Below are positions 34,112-46,700 of a DNA stretch of 64,000 nucleotides, piece after piece; the first letter of the stretch is position 1, and each line of letters begins with the position of its first letter. The notes below the pieces were generated by a model that ran no database searches, was not told the origin of the DNA, and was given only the letters and a program-made list of their open reading frames with translations. The position numbers and the translations under genes were made by a program. Origin of the DNA: Vasconcelosia minhoensis LEGE 07310 (GTDB taxonomy: Bacteria; Cyanobacteriota; Cyanobacteriia; Phormidesmidales; Phormidesmidaceae); NCBI RefSeq assembly GCF_015207255.1, contig NZ_JADEXG010000013.1:1-64000 (forward strand). The letters are read 5' to 3'.

Positions 34112-34741
34112 AATCTGCATTTCCCCAAAACCACCGACTGCATTACATTTGGATGATGTGTTGCTAGATTACCTGGCGTTTGAATTAGACACTTAGTTAT
34201 GATCTCTAAAGATAGGCACCTTAAATGTAATGCCTATCTTTTTTATTTGCCGACCTGGCAAGACTTACAGTAATACTCGAAATAAAAACTTAAAGGCTTT
34301 AAGCATTAGCTAAATCTTCGTTAATGAAAAATAACATCAATATATTTATCTATTTTAGTCTAAGTTGACTTTAAGCGCTTTACAAAGTAGCTAAAGATAT
34401 TAACCGAAAGTTCATAGAGCAAAAGCTTGTTTTTAGGTGTAAATGCTATTGCGGTCGTTAGTGAATTAACCCTAAATTGCATACAACACTATATCCTATT
34501 TGTAGGAATGGTGCCAACAAAAAATCTGCTTTAACTCGACTGAACCAATCTTGCTTCTCAAGTCTGTCGGTGCTACTTAGCCAACCGATTGATTTTACTG
34601 CAAAAGCAGTCGAGTTGACATTTCATGGGTATTTGACTTTAAGGTAAACCTCACTTTTGTGAGCCAATTTTGCTCTGGCTGAGATGAATATCTCGCTAGG
34701 GCTACTCCAATTGACTTTCTGCTCTTAAGGAACTCTAGGTG
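34112..34741. other. AT-rich 630-base intergenic region before the giant gene
   Basis: It contains the terminator at 34208-34246 and a perfect ten-base inverted repeat AACTCGACTG (34533-34542) / CAGTCGAGTT (34607-34616), 64 bases apart. It is visibly more AT-rich than the flanks. I see no gene and no clear sigma-70 promoter, though one for the giant gene must lie here. An in-frame stop at 34736-34738 fixes the N-terminus of the next gene. Confidence 0.7.
34208..34246 (+). terminator. Strong terminator after the 33383 gene
   Basis: The 11-base perfect stem AAAGATAGGCA / TGCCTATCTTT is followed by TTT and TATTT. It may work in both directions. Confidence 0.9.
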
Positions 34742-37700
34742 ATGAGTGAGAATTTTGAGCGTCTCTACCCTTCTTGGGAGTCCTATACAACGACACCCAA
34801 ACAAACACTGATTGATTCGGTTCTGTCGAGCGAATCTGCCGCTTTTTCGCCATCAAATATTGGTGGGCTACCACTAAATCATGACGGTGATCTCATCCAA
34901 GCAGAAACGCTTATTCAAGCAGATAGCGCTTTCAACCTTGAGTCCCTATCATCGCCTGTTCTCGATTCAGGTCTTGCTGCCCCAGGGATTTATGGAACAG
35001 ATTCATTGACGCGGCTACCTAGTAATACGCTTCAGCTCACTGAATCGCTTGAGAGTATCCGTCAGGCGGCGATCGCGCGATGGGTTGGCTTGGGTTTGAC
35101 CGATGAGCAACTTGAAACGCTACAAACTATTTCCTTCAAGTGGGAAGATCTGCCAGGGTCCCAACTAGGGCTTCACTCAGCACAAGGTATTTCGCTTGAT
35201 ATAGATGCTGCTGGGCAGGGATGGTTTATTGACGATACGCCTTGGGAAGATTCAGAGTTTTCTATCTCTATCTCGCCTACTGCGTTTCGGGCAAATTATA
35301 GCGATACTCCGTATGGTTATATTGACCTATTGACAGTAGTAGCCCATGAGATGGGTCATGCTATTGGCTTAGATCACCCGCATCTAAGTGGTGAAACTAT
35401 TAACAATCTGATGAATGCAGGGATTGACCTTAGCGTCAGACGAAATCCCAGTCAAAGTGACTTTGAATTTGTTCTTTTTGGAGATCATAGCGATCTAACA
35501 CAGGCTCTACAGTTTAATGGCCCAGCGGCTCAGGTAAACACCTATGTTGAGGGCCACCAGTACACCAACTACGAGTCACCGCACTACATCGCCAGCGGCC
35601 CCAACGGCGACTACGTCATCACCTGGGTCAGCCAGGGCCAAGACGGCAGCAGCGAAGGCATCTATGCCCAGCGCTTCGATGCCCAGGGGGTGCCGCTCGG
35701 CGGTGAGTTCAAAGTCAACACGACTACTACGCATAGCCAAATTGATGCAGGCGTCACGGTTGATGGCAACGGTGACTTCGTCATCGTCTGGAGCAGTCAG
35801 TATCAAGACGGCAGCAGTTGGGGCATGTACGGCCAGCGCTTTGCGGCCAGCGGCGAGCCCCTCGGCAGCGAGTTCCGCCTCAACACCTATACCTATTACG
35901 ACCAGCGGATGACCGCCATCGACTCGGATGCCGAAGGCAACTTCGTCGTCCTCTGGTCGAGCTATAGCCAAGACACCTTTTGGCACGAGGTGTATGGTCA
36001 ACGCTTCGATGCGCAAGGGGTTGCCCTCGGCAGCGAGTTCCGCGTCAACACCTACACCGCCTATGAACAGACCTATCCTTCGGTAGCGATGAGTGCCTCA
36101 GGTGAATTTGTGGCGACCTGGAGTAGCCGTTATCAAGATGGCAGTGGCTGGGGGGTTTATGGCCAGCGCTACAACGCGAACGGGGAGCGGCTCGGCGATG
36201 AGTTCCTGGTCAACACCGCTACTGCCAGCGACCAGATCTACTCTCGCGTCGATATTGATGATGCGGGCAACTTCATCATCGTTTGGGAAAGTCGAGACTA
36301 TCCTTCAAGCAGCGCTTCCAACTACAACATCTATGCGCAGCGCTTCGATGCCGATGGCCAAAAGCTGGGTGCTGCCTTCAAGGTCAACGATGCTGAGCTT
36401 GGCGACCAGCGTCATGCAGTAGTCAGTATCGATAAGAGTGGTGACTTTGTCGTTACCTGGCACAGCGACCAGCTCAACGAAGGCCAGGATGTCTTTGCCC
36501 GGCTGTTCAACGCCAATGGCGTTCCGCTGGGCAGTGACTTCCTGGTCAATCAGGCGACTGCCGGTGACCAGAAGCAGCCCTCAGTCACTACCGCCGACAA
36601 CGGCTTCGTCATCGCCTGGGTTGGTGACGGCACCAACGGCACCACTGAACTCTTCGCTCAGCGGTTTGTCAACGACACGATTGCGCGACCGCCGCTGGTC
36701 GCTGGTATCTTTACGCCAAATGGAATGCCTGTCAGCAAAGGCAAGCTGCTGGTTGAGCGCACCCCTGAGCTGCGGGTTGACTTCTCAGCCACGCTAGATG
36801 CGGCAACGGTCACCGATCTAGCCAACTGGGCACTGCTGCGCAACGGCGAAGACCGCAGTGACCTGCTCTCTGCGGTGCAGTATACGGTGAGCGAGCTGGG
36901 CTATGCCAGCGCTACGCTCACTTTCGCGACTGCTTTGGGCAGCGGCGACTATGTCCTGGTCGCTAAAGACTCGCTGCGGAGTGCAGCGGGCACCCCACTC
37001 GATGGCGACCTGGATGGCACAGCAGGCGGGGACTATGCCCGCAGCTTCACAGTGGCCAACTACCTGGCTACTGGCCCAGCGGCTCAGGTAAACACCTACA
37101 CTGACGGCAACCAGTACACCAACTACGAGTCACCGCACTACATCGCCAGCGGCCCCAACGGCGACTACGTCATCACCTGGGTCAGCCAGGGCCAAGACGG
37201 CAGCAGCGAAGGCATCTATGCCCAGCGCTTCGATGCCCAGGGGGTGCCGCTCGGCGGTGAGTTCAAAGTCAACACGACTACTACGCATAGCCAAATTGAT
37301 GCAGGCGTCACGGTTGATGGCAACGGTGACTTCGTCATCGTCTGGAGCAGTCAGTATCAAGACGGCAGCAGTTGGGGCATGTACGGCCAGCGCTTTGCGG
37401 CCAGCGGCGAGCCCCTCGGCAGCGAGTTCCGCCTCAACACCTATACCTATTACGACCAGCGGATGACCGCCATCGACTCGGATGCCGAAGGCAACTTCGT
37501 CGTCCTCTGGTCGAGCTATAGCCAAGACACCTTTTGGCAAGGGGTATACGGTCAGCGCTTCGATGCCCAAGGAGTTGCCCTCGGCAGCGAGTTCCGGGTT
37601 AACACCTACACCACCTATGACCAGACCTATCCTTCGGTAGCGATGAGTGCCTCAGGTGAATTTGTGGCGACCTGGAGTAGCCGTTATCAAGATGGCAGTG

Positions 37701-40700
37701 GCTGGGGGGTTTATGGCCAGCGCTACAACGCGAACGGGGAGCGGCTCGGCGATGAGTTCCTGGTCAACACCGCTACTGCCAGCGACCAGATCTACTCTCG
37801 CGTCGATATTGATGATGCGGGCAACTTCATCATCGTTTGGGAAAGTCGAGACTATCCTTCAAGCAGCGCTTCCAACTACAACATCTATGCGCAGCGCTTC
37901 GATGCCGATGGCCAAAAGCTGGGTGCTGCCTTCAAGGTCAACGATGCTGAGCTTGGCGACCAGCGTCATGCAGTAGTCAGTATCGATAAGAGTGGTGACT
38001 TTGTCGTTACCTGGCACAGCGACCAACCTGGGCTAGGACAAGATGTCTTTGCCCGCCTCTTTAACGCCAACGGCGTTGCGCTGGGCAGCGCTTTTCGGGT
38101 CAACCCCAAGACTGCTGGCAACCAGAAGCAGCCTTCGGTCACTACCGCTGACAATAGCTTCGTCATTGCCTGGGTCGGCGATGGCAGCAACGGCACGACC
38201 GAACTCTTCGCTCAGCGCTACAAAGCAAATAGCCCACCCTCTTTGATAGGCAGCATTGACAATCAAAGTGCTTTAGAAGACACCTTTTTTAGCTTCACGG
38301 TTCCAGACAACCTATTTCAAGATTCAGACGGTAATGATGACTTAACCTATAGGGCAACGCGGGCAGATGGTAGCGCATTACCAAGCTGGCTAAGCTTTGA
38401 TATCTCAACCCGAGTTCTGAGTGGAACTCCCAGCGAACAAGACGCGGGCACGACCACTATAGTCATTAAAGCTATTGACGGTTCGGGTGAAATTGCAGCC
38501 GAGTTCTTCAACCTGACAGTAGCACTAAAACCCGCAGATTTAATTATTTCTAGCATCAGCGCACCCGAAACACTCATACCTGGCAGCACAGTCCAGTTAG
38601 AGTGGACGGTCACAAACCAAGGCCCTGGCAAAGCTCGTTCCGTTTGGAATGATGCAGTTTACCTATCCCCTACGTCTGAGCTTGATCGCACAAAAGCAAC
38701 TCGCCTCAAACAAGTAACGGTCACTGAGCAAGTTCCTCTAAACGTCGATAGCAACAATCAATACACGCTTCAAGCTGACATCACTATTCCCAATGACCTA
38801 GTGCTTGGTCAGCATTATCTTTTTGTTGTCACTGATGAAAGTGATGCCCAAGTAGAAGTTAACGACGATAATAATTTTGCTAGTGTAGCCATCACGTTAG
38901 TTGCCTCAGACTTACAGGTCGTCAGCGCAACTGTTCCTAATACGATTCTTTTGGGTCAGTCAACCGACCTAACTTGGACGGTAAGAAATTCAGGAGCTGG
39001 GCCGACTCAAACAAACTGGAAAGACGCCGTCTATATTTCCGACTCCCCCATATTGGATGGTTCAGCGACTCGGCTAGAGACTACTCTACGATCTAATCCG
39101 GCTGCGTTAGGCACTGCTGATAGTGACAATGCTTACACGCAGACTGCAACAATAACCTTAAAGGGGCTAACCACAGGGCAAAAGTATCTCTTCTTTGTCA
39201 CAGACATTGACAACCAACAAAAAGAGGCTAACGATTCAAACAACGTCTTACAGATTCCAGTTACGCTAATCGCGCCTGACCTTCAGGCAGTCCTCAGCGT
39301 GTCAGAAACAGCAATATCTGGTACTACAGTAGCCGTCAACTGGAGCGTTCGAAATAACGGGACAGCCTCTACGACTGCTACACCGTGGATCAATAGATTT
39401 TATCTATCAACTGACCAAAAGATAGACTCATCGGATCGACTCATCCAGACAATCACTTTAAGTACGGCATTGGAGGCAGGAGCGAGTTATTCTGATGCAT
39501 TTACCTTTGACTTGCCCATTGCTATAGAAGGTCAGTACTACCTCCTGATGGTCACTGATGCTGATCATGGGATCGCCGAGGGCGCTGCGGCAGGGGTGCT
39601 AGCTGAGTCAAATAATCTAGCGTCCGCAGCGTTAGAAGTCGTCCTTGCTCCCTACTCAGACCTTGCTGTCACGAACGTCAATGCAGCTGAAATCTACGTT
39701 GGCGATCCTGCCAAAATTCAGGTGAGCTGGAGCGTTACCAACCTTAGAAATGAGGTTGGACCTAGCAGTACCTGGACAGACAGAGTTTGGGCCTCAGTCA
39801 ACGAAGTTTTCGGCGACGGCGACGATCGCTTACTGGGAGAATTTGTCCATACCGGTTCACTTGCAGGTTTAGCCAGCTATTCGCGTACAGAAACCATTAC
39901 GCTAGCGCCTCGGTTTGAGGGCGAATATCGGATTTGGGTTCAAACCGATAGCGCAGGGCAGGTTTTCGAAAATGGCCTGGAAGACAATAATGCTGCCGCT
40001 GCTGCGAACCGAACCCAGATTGTGCCAATTCCCTATGCGGACCTGGTGATCAATCAAATCGATGTCGCTTCAAACGGGAATAGCGGTCAGCCCTTTAGCT
40101 TATCTTGGACAGTCGCTAACCAAGGGATTGGTCTAACCAGTACTTCAACTTGGAACGACTATGTCTATTTGACGGCGGACCCAGCTGGTAAAGCAGGGCT
40201 TCAGCAGTTAGGCCAGTTCGAGCATATTGGTGTACTAGCAAAAGGCACAAGCTATCAACGCTCGGGTCAAATAATTCTGCCTGATGGGATCGAAGGCGAA
40301 TATTACCTCGTGGTGAGAACAGGTGGTCCCTATGAGTTTCGCTACACCGATAATAACGCTCTCACCTCAGCTTCTATCAACGTTAGCTTGGCCCCCACCC
40401 CAGATTTAGCCGTTGTGGACATTGAAGGGCCAACCAGCACAAAAGCAGGGAGCAAGGTTGATATTGCTTGGACGGTCATCAATCAGGGGCAGGGCAGCAC
40501 AAATCGAGCCTGGGTTGATCGGGTTTACCTGAAAGCAGCGGGTTCAGACCAAAAGATTGAGGTAGGCAAGTTTACCTACACGCAGGAATTAGAAGCCGGT
40601 AAAACTTACAGGCGTTCGGAGCAGTTTACACTGCCCAGCACAATCCAGGGAACTTATCAAATCGTTATCGAAACGAATGCAGGTCAGTTCCTTTACGAAG

Positions 40701-43700
40701 GCGCTTTCACCAATAACAATACGAAAATTGATAATGACCTGCTTACGATTTCATTCCCCGCTCGGCCCGACCTGCGGGTGGCTGATGTTGAATCGCCAGC
40801 TACTGTCGCCGCTGGCGGTACATTGACCGTTGGCTTTATCGTTGAAAATCAGGGTGGCGTTGCGACTGACACGCCCAGCTGGCTTGATCGCATCTATATA
40901 TCGCGCGATAACACCATCAGTGATGATGATATTCTGCTTGGAGAAATTAGTAATGCATCTGCGCTGATGCCAGGTGGGCAGTACCGTAGCGAAGTTGAGA
41001 CCGCGCTCATCCCTCGTTATTTCCGAGGAAACGCCTATATTCTGGTCCAAACAGATGCTAAAAATCAGCTGAATGAATATCCACAAGACGACAACAACCT
41101 GTTTGCTAAGCCTATCTACGTCGAGCCTCTGCCCCCTGCTGACCTGGTTACAGCTAATGTAGCTGCGCCCAGCCAGGCCTATGAAGGCTCGTCCATTGCG
41201 GTTACTTACCGGGTTACCAATAAGGGTATTGGCGAAACCGATCGCAGCGGCTGGCAAGATACCGTTTGGCTCACCCGGAATAAAGACCGCCCATCGGCTT
41301 CCAGCTCAGGTTCCTTTGAGCCAGAAGATATTCTGCTAGGAACCTTCAGTCATCAAGGTTCGCTCGCGATCAATGACAGCTACCAAAACACTGTCACAGT
41401 AACGCTGCCAAAGCAAATCACGGGTGACTGGTACATTACCGTATGGTCAGACGCCTATGATGTTGTAACTGAGGATACTCAAAACATCAACGTCAATCCA
41501 GACGACCCCAACGAGCTAGATAGCAACAACTATGCTTCTACGCCAATCACTGTCCTTCTGACACCGTCGCCAGACCTGATTGTCGAATCGATTACAGCGA
41601 CCCCAGAAGCTAAAGCAGGCAATCCGTTTAAGGTATCTTGGACAGTCAAGAATCAGGGACAAGCTGAGACAGAGGGCAAATGGTATGATGAGGTTTACAT
41701 TTCGGATAGCCGCGATCTGAACGATCGCAATGGCCACAGATGGCTACTAGGCAGGGTCAACCATACTCAAGCGCTAGCGGCCAACGGCAGATACACAGCC
41801 GAGCTCGAAGTAGAGTTAGCGCCATCGGTTCACGGCCAATACGTCATCGTTAAGACCAATGCGGGAATCGCTAACTGGGAGCGAATTTGGGAAGGGCCAT
41901 ATATTGATAACAATACTGATGTCACCGATACGCTAGTCACCCGTGCGCCTTCTGACCTCGTTGTCACTAGCGTCAAGTCGCTAACCGATGCTTTCTCAGG
42001 CGAAAAGGCAACGATCACTTGGACAGTGACGAACCAAGGTGCCGCGACCTGGGCAGGCACAAAATACTGGTATGACGAAGTTTGGTTATCTCCCGATTCC
42101 ACCTTTATCAAGGATAGAGCAACTAGACTAGGCCTATTTGCGTATAGCCCTGGACAATCCCTCGGCAGCGACGAGAGCTATACCCAAACCCAGGAGGTTA
42201 TTCTTCCAGCCGGGACAAACGGAGAATACTATCTCTACGTTAGTACTGACTATACCTACAGCGAATATGACAATCGCCGGGTGTTTCGCGGCAGCATCCA
42301 GAACAGCGGCAGCAATGACAATGCACTGGGCCTTTATAAAGACACTGTTTTTGAAGATGCTTCCAATAATTTAGGGGTAGGCAAGTTCGATATCAACTAT
42401 CGAGAGCCGGACTTGCAGGTTGCTGCCTTTGCGTCCCCCATTCAGTCTGCAAACTCGGGTGAATCTGTCTCCGTATCCTGGACAGTTACCAATCAAGGGA
42501 CCCGTGACACTCGTCAAAGTGCTTGGTATGACAGAGTTTATCTCTCTAGCGATCTTTCCCTAGATTCTGCCGATGTCATGCTGGGTTCGGTCAAGCATGT
42601 CGGTGGGTTATCAATTGGTCAGAGCTATAGTCAAACCGCTACTCTAACTCTGCCCGATGGAATCGAAGGGAATTACTATCTCATCTTCGTCACCGATGCA
42701 AATCTGGAACCCAACCGTTCCGGCACTAAGCTCGTTTTTAGCGGCCCGCTTACGTGGGATAGTGTCGTATATGAAAACTTTTCTAGATACGCCAACGTAC
42801 CAGAGTTTCAAGACGAAGGGAATAACCTTGCTGTTAACGCGCTACAAGTCGTTCTTACTCCGTCACCAGACCTTCAGGTAACCAGCATTGTCGTGCCACA
42901 GCGCGCAACTGTTGGTCAACTACTAGACGTTACCTACACCGTCACGAATAAAGGCACCGGCGATACGCCTATTCGCCAGAGCAGCTGGAACGACTCCATC
43001 TATCTCTCCCGCGATGAATTTTTAGACGTGCAGCGCGATCGCTTCATGGGCATTGTCTCCCACAGCGGCGGCCTCGCCGCAGGCGGAAGCTATACCGTTA
43101 GTAAAACGCTAGACCTGAGCACCGATCTGACCGGGCCTTACTATGTCTTCGTGGTCACCGATGCCATTACCAGTCAGACATCGCTACGCGGCAGCGTCTT
43201 TGAAGGAACCTTTGAAGGCAACAACGCCTCCCCGAGTCAGCAGCCGGTTATTCTGGAACTGCCGCCACCGTCAGACCTGCAGGTCAGCAGTATCACAATT
43301 CCAAATGCGGCAAAATCCGGCGATTTAGTCACGATTAAGTGGGAAGTGACGAACTCGGGTGTGAACGCTGCCGCCGGGCGGTGGAGCGATGCCCTCTACC
43401 TTTCAGCCGATGAGCAATGGGACATCACCGATATTGCTCTAGGTCGAGTTTTACGAAGCGGCATTGTCGCCCCAGGCGAGACCTATAGCGCCAGCCTGTC
43501 TGTAAACCTTCCCCCGGCGATTCCCGGCGACTACCGGATTATTGTCCGCCCAGATATCTTTAACCAAATCTACGAAGCAGAAAACGAAGCAAACAACACC
43601 ACCGCATCGGCAGATACGCTCTCAGTGAGCGTTGAAACGCTTCAGCTTGGCGTGCCGCTTGATCTAACCTTAGACCCGGGTGAGGAGCGTCTGTTCCAGA

Positions 43701-46700
43701 TCACCATTGGGGCCGGGCAAACCCTTAAGGTCAATGTAGACTCTGCCTCCGGCAGTGCAGCCAATGAGCTGTTCCTAAGACACGAAGCAGCCCCGAGCGG
43801 TATTGTCTATGACGCGGGCTACGACGGCGAACTCGGGCCTGACCCAGTAGCCATTATCCCGACTACAAAGCCTGGAACGTACTACGTTTTAGTGCGGGGC
43901 TACAGCCAGCCGTCTCAGGACACACCCACCCGAATCATTGCGGATGTCCTCCCCTTCGGCATCACCAACGTCACGACGGACCGAGGAGGCGATAGTCGCT
44001 ATGTCACTACGACAATTTCTGGGGCGCAGTTCCAGGCGGGTGCCATTGTCAAGCTGGTACGGCCCGGGATCGCAGAATATGTGCCTGCCCGCTACGAAGT
44101 CATCAATAGCACGAAGATTATTGCCATCTTTGACCTGACGGATGCACCCCATGGTCTTTACGACGTCAAAGTGATAAACCCCAATGGGAAAGAGGCGATT
44201 GTCCCCTATCGCTATCTGGTCGAGCGCGCAATCGAGACTGATGTATCGATTGGCGTGGGTGGCCCTCGCGTCATTGCCCCAGGTGAGGCGGGCACCTACG
44301 GCCTATCCATCAATAGTTTGACTAACCTCGATACGCCCTATGTATTCTTCCAGGTCGGTACGCCCGCGCTGGGCAAGAATGTAGAAGTCTTCAACCTGCC
44401 CTTCGTCACCTTCAGCTCAAATCTGAGAGGAACACCGGGGGATGAGTACAGCGATATTCCCTGGGCTAGCTTAGTTTCTGATGTAAATCGAGAAGGTGAA
44501 ACACTAGCGCCGGGCTATGTCTTAGATTTGGCCACCGGCGGCAGCATCGGTCGAAACTTCAATGTTCAAACCTATGCGGGCCTGGTTGAAGAACTGCTGA
44601 AAGATCCCAGGGCACTCGAAGATATCCCCGATGACCAGATTGCCTTCCGCTTCCATATCTTAGGGTCAGCAACTGCGCTCAGCCGCAGCGAATTTGTGGC
44701 TCAGCAAACCGTAGAAGCGCTGCGGCTGCGCGACGCCATTCTCAGAGATCGCACGGCGGCCCAAGCGCTCAGCGTGCTGGCAGCGGATGCCCAGACCTGG
44801 ACACAGGCCTATCTCGCCGCGCTGGAGCAGGTAGGACTGCTGCGCCCTGAGGCGGAAGCACCGCCCATCCGCGAGAGCGCGCAGGTGATCAGCCTGCTGG
44901 CAACCCTGGCGACGGGCCTGCTGATTGGCCCGGCTGGAGCGGGAATTCGCTCGACCGGCAATCTGGTTGAATTCTTTGAGCAGATTCGCCGGTGGTATGG
45001 CGATACGCCTGAAAAGACCGGAAGTGAGAAAATTCCCAACCCGAGCTTATTTGATCTGGGCCTTTCGCGACCGACGCGCACCCAGGCTTTCAACATCTAT
45101 GTGCCGTACGGTGACGCCCGAGTTGATCTACCGCCATCTACGTCTGTCCCGCCGCCAAGCTTTGCCAGCCTGTTCCAGGCGAACGGCTCGCAAAGCAATC
45201 AGGTGTCCCTGGTTGGCCCGCTGGGCTACGGCAGTGAAAACTATGTGCCGCTAGGAGAATCACTCCCCTACAGAGTTCGCTTTGAGAATAGCGCCAACGC
45301 TGCTACTACAGTAGGTGAAATTCGCATCGTTTCCCAGCTAGACACAGACCTTGACCCCCGTACGTTTGAGCTAGGCGGTCTAAAGCTGGGGGACATTCAA
45401 ATCCATATCCCTAAAGGCCGGGGCGCTTTCCAAGGCGATTTCGACTTCACTCAGAGCAAAGGCTTTATCCTGCGCGTCAGTGCCGGGCTAGATCCGCTTT
45501 CGAATACGGTGATCTGGCAGCTCCAGGCGATTGACCCCAGAACCGGGCAGGTGATTAACGACCCAGAGCGGGGGCTACTGCCGCCTAACAATTCTAAACA
45601 AGCCGGGGCTGGCTTTGTCAGCTATACGGTTAAACCGCTGGCCAATCGCCCTACCGGAACGGAGATTACCAGTGCCGCTCGCGTGTTCTTTGACCGGGCA
45701 GCGCCGCTGGATACTGCTGTGGCGACCAACCTGGTCGATGGCAAAGCACCGACGACGCTGCTGCAAGTCAGCCCGCTGACGGCTGGGGGCAGTGACTATC
45801 GGGTGCAGTGGAATGCCGCTGACGAGGCTAGCGGCTCTGGGGTGCGCCACGTCACCGTCTATGTCGCCACGGACGGCGGCGACTTTAAGATTTGGCAGTC
45901 GCAGACGACGGCAACCGAGTCGATCTTCCAAGGTGAAGCCGGGCATACCTACGAGTTCTTGGCGCTGGCAACCGATAATGCGGGCAACCGTGAGCAGCCC
46001 CAGATCGGGATTACCCCGCCCAGCGATGGCTTTGCAACCAACCTCGGCACCCTGCCGGAAGTTGGTCGGACGACCGAGCCCGCCCTAGCACCGCCACCGG
46101 CCCCAGCCCAGCAGCCATCCACCAATCCTCTCTTCTTACAGGCGCAGCAGGCCATTCCAAACGCGGTGGTCAACGGTCAGCCGTCTGAGTTTGCTCAGGT
46201 GCTACGACCCTTCAACGCCAGCTCGTTCGCGACCGGCATCCCCCAAAGCCACCGTGAGATTGGCCCGATGGCCATTGTTGAACTTGCCGATGGCACTATC
46301 CTGGCGAGCGGCGGGCAGAATCGCGGTTCGCTCTATCAGTTCTCCAAAACCGGCGGCGCGGCCCAAAACCCGCTGGCTATTCTGCCCTATCCTGTTTTCG
46401 ACCTGGCGCAGGCAGCAAACGGCACGCTCTGGGCGACGACCGGTGGTGGGCCGCTGCTGAAGCTAGATGCCAAAACTGGCGAAATTCTAGCCCAGTATGC
46501 AGATGGAATTACTCAAGCGCTCGTGATCGCGCCTGGCACCGGCAAGATCTATCTTTCTTCGGGCAACGGCGTTGAAATCTTTGACCCCGCCACCGAAACC
46601 TTCAAGCACTTCAGCAATCTGCGGGTCGGCAACCTGGCCTTTGCGCCCGATGGCAGTCTCTGGGCCACCCGCTGGCCGCAGCGGGGCGAAGTGGTGCGCT

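Noticed and set aside
34595-34804. A 69-codon minus-strand frame over the start of the giant gene
   Set aside because: It has no ribosome-binding site or family, and it overlaps the intergenic inverted repeat and the N-terminus of the giant frame.
35576-36016. A 146-codon antisense frame inside the propeller repeats, repeated at 37130-37570
   Set aside because: It is the mirror of high-GC coding repeats. It has no family resemblance and no ribosome-binding site, and it is duplicated only because the sense repeat is.
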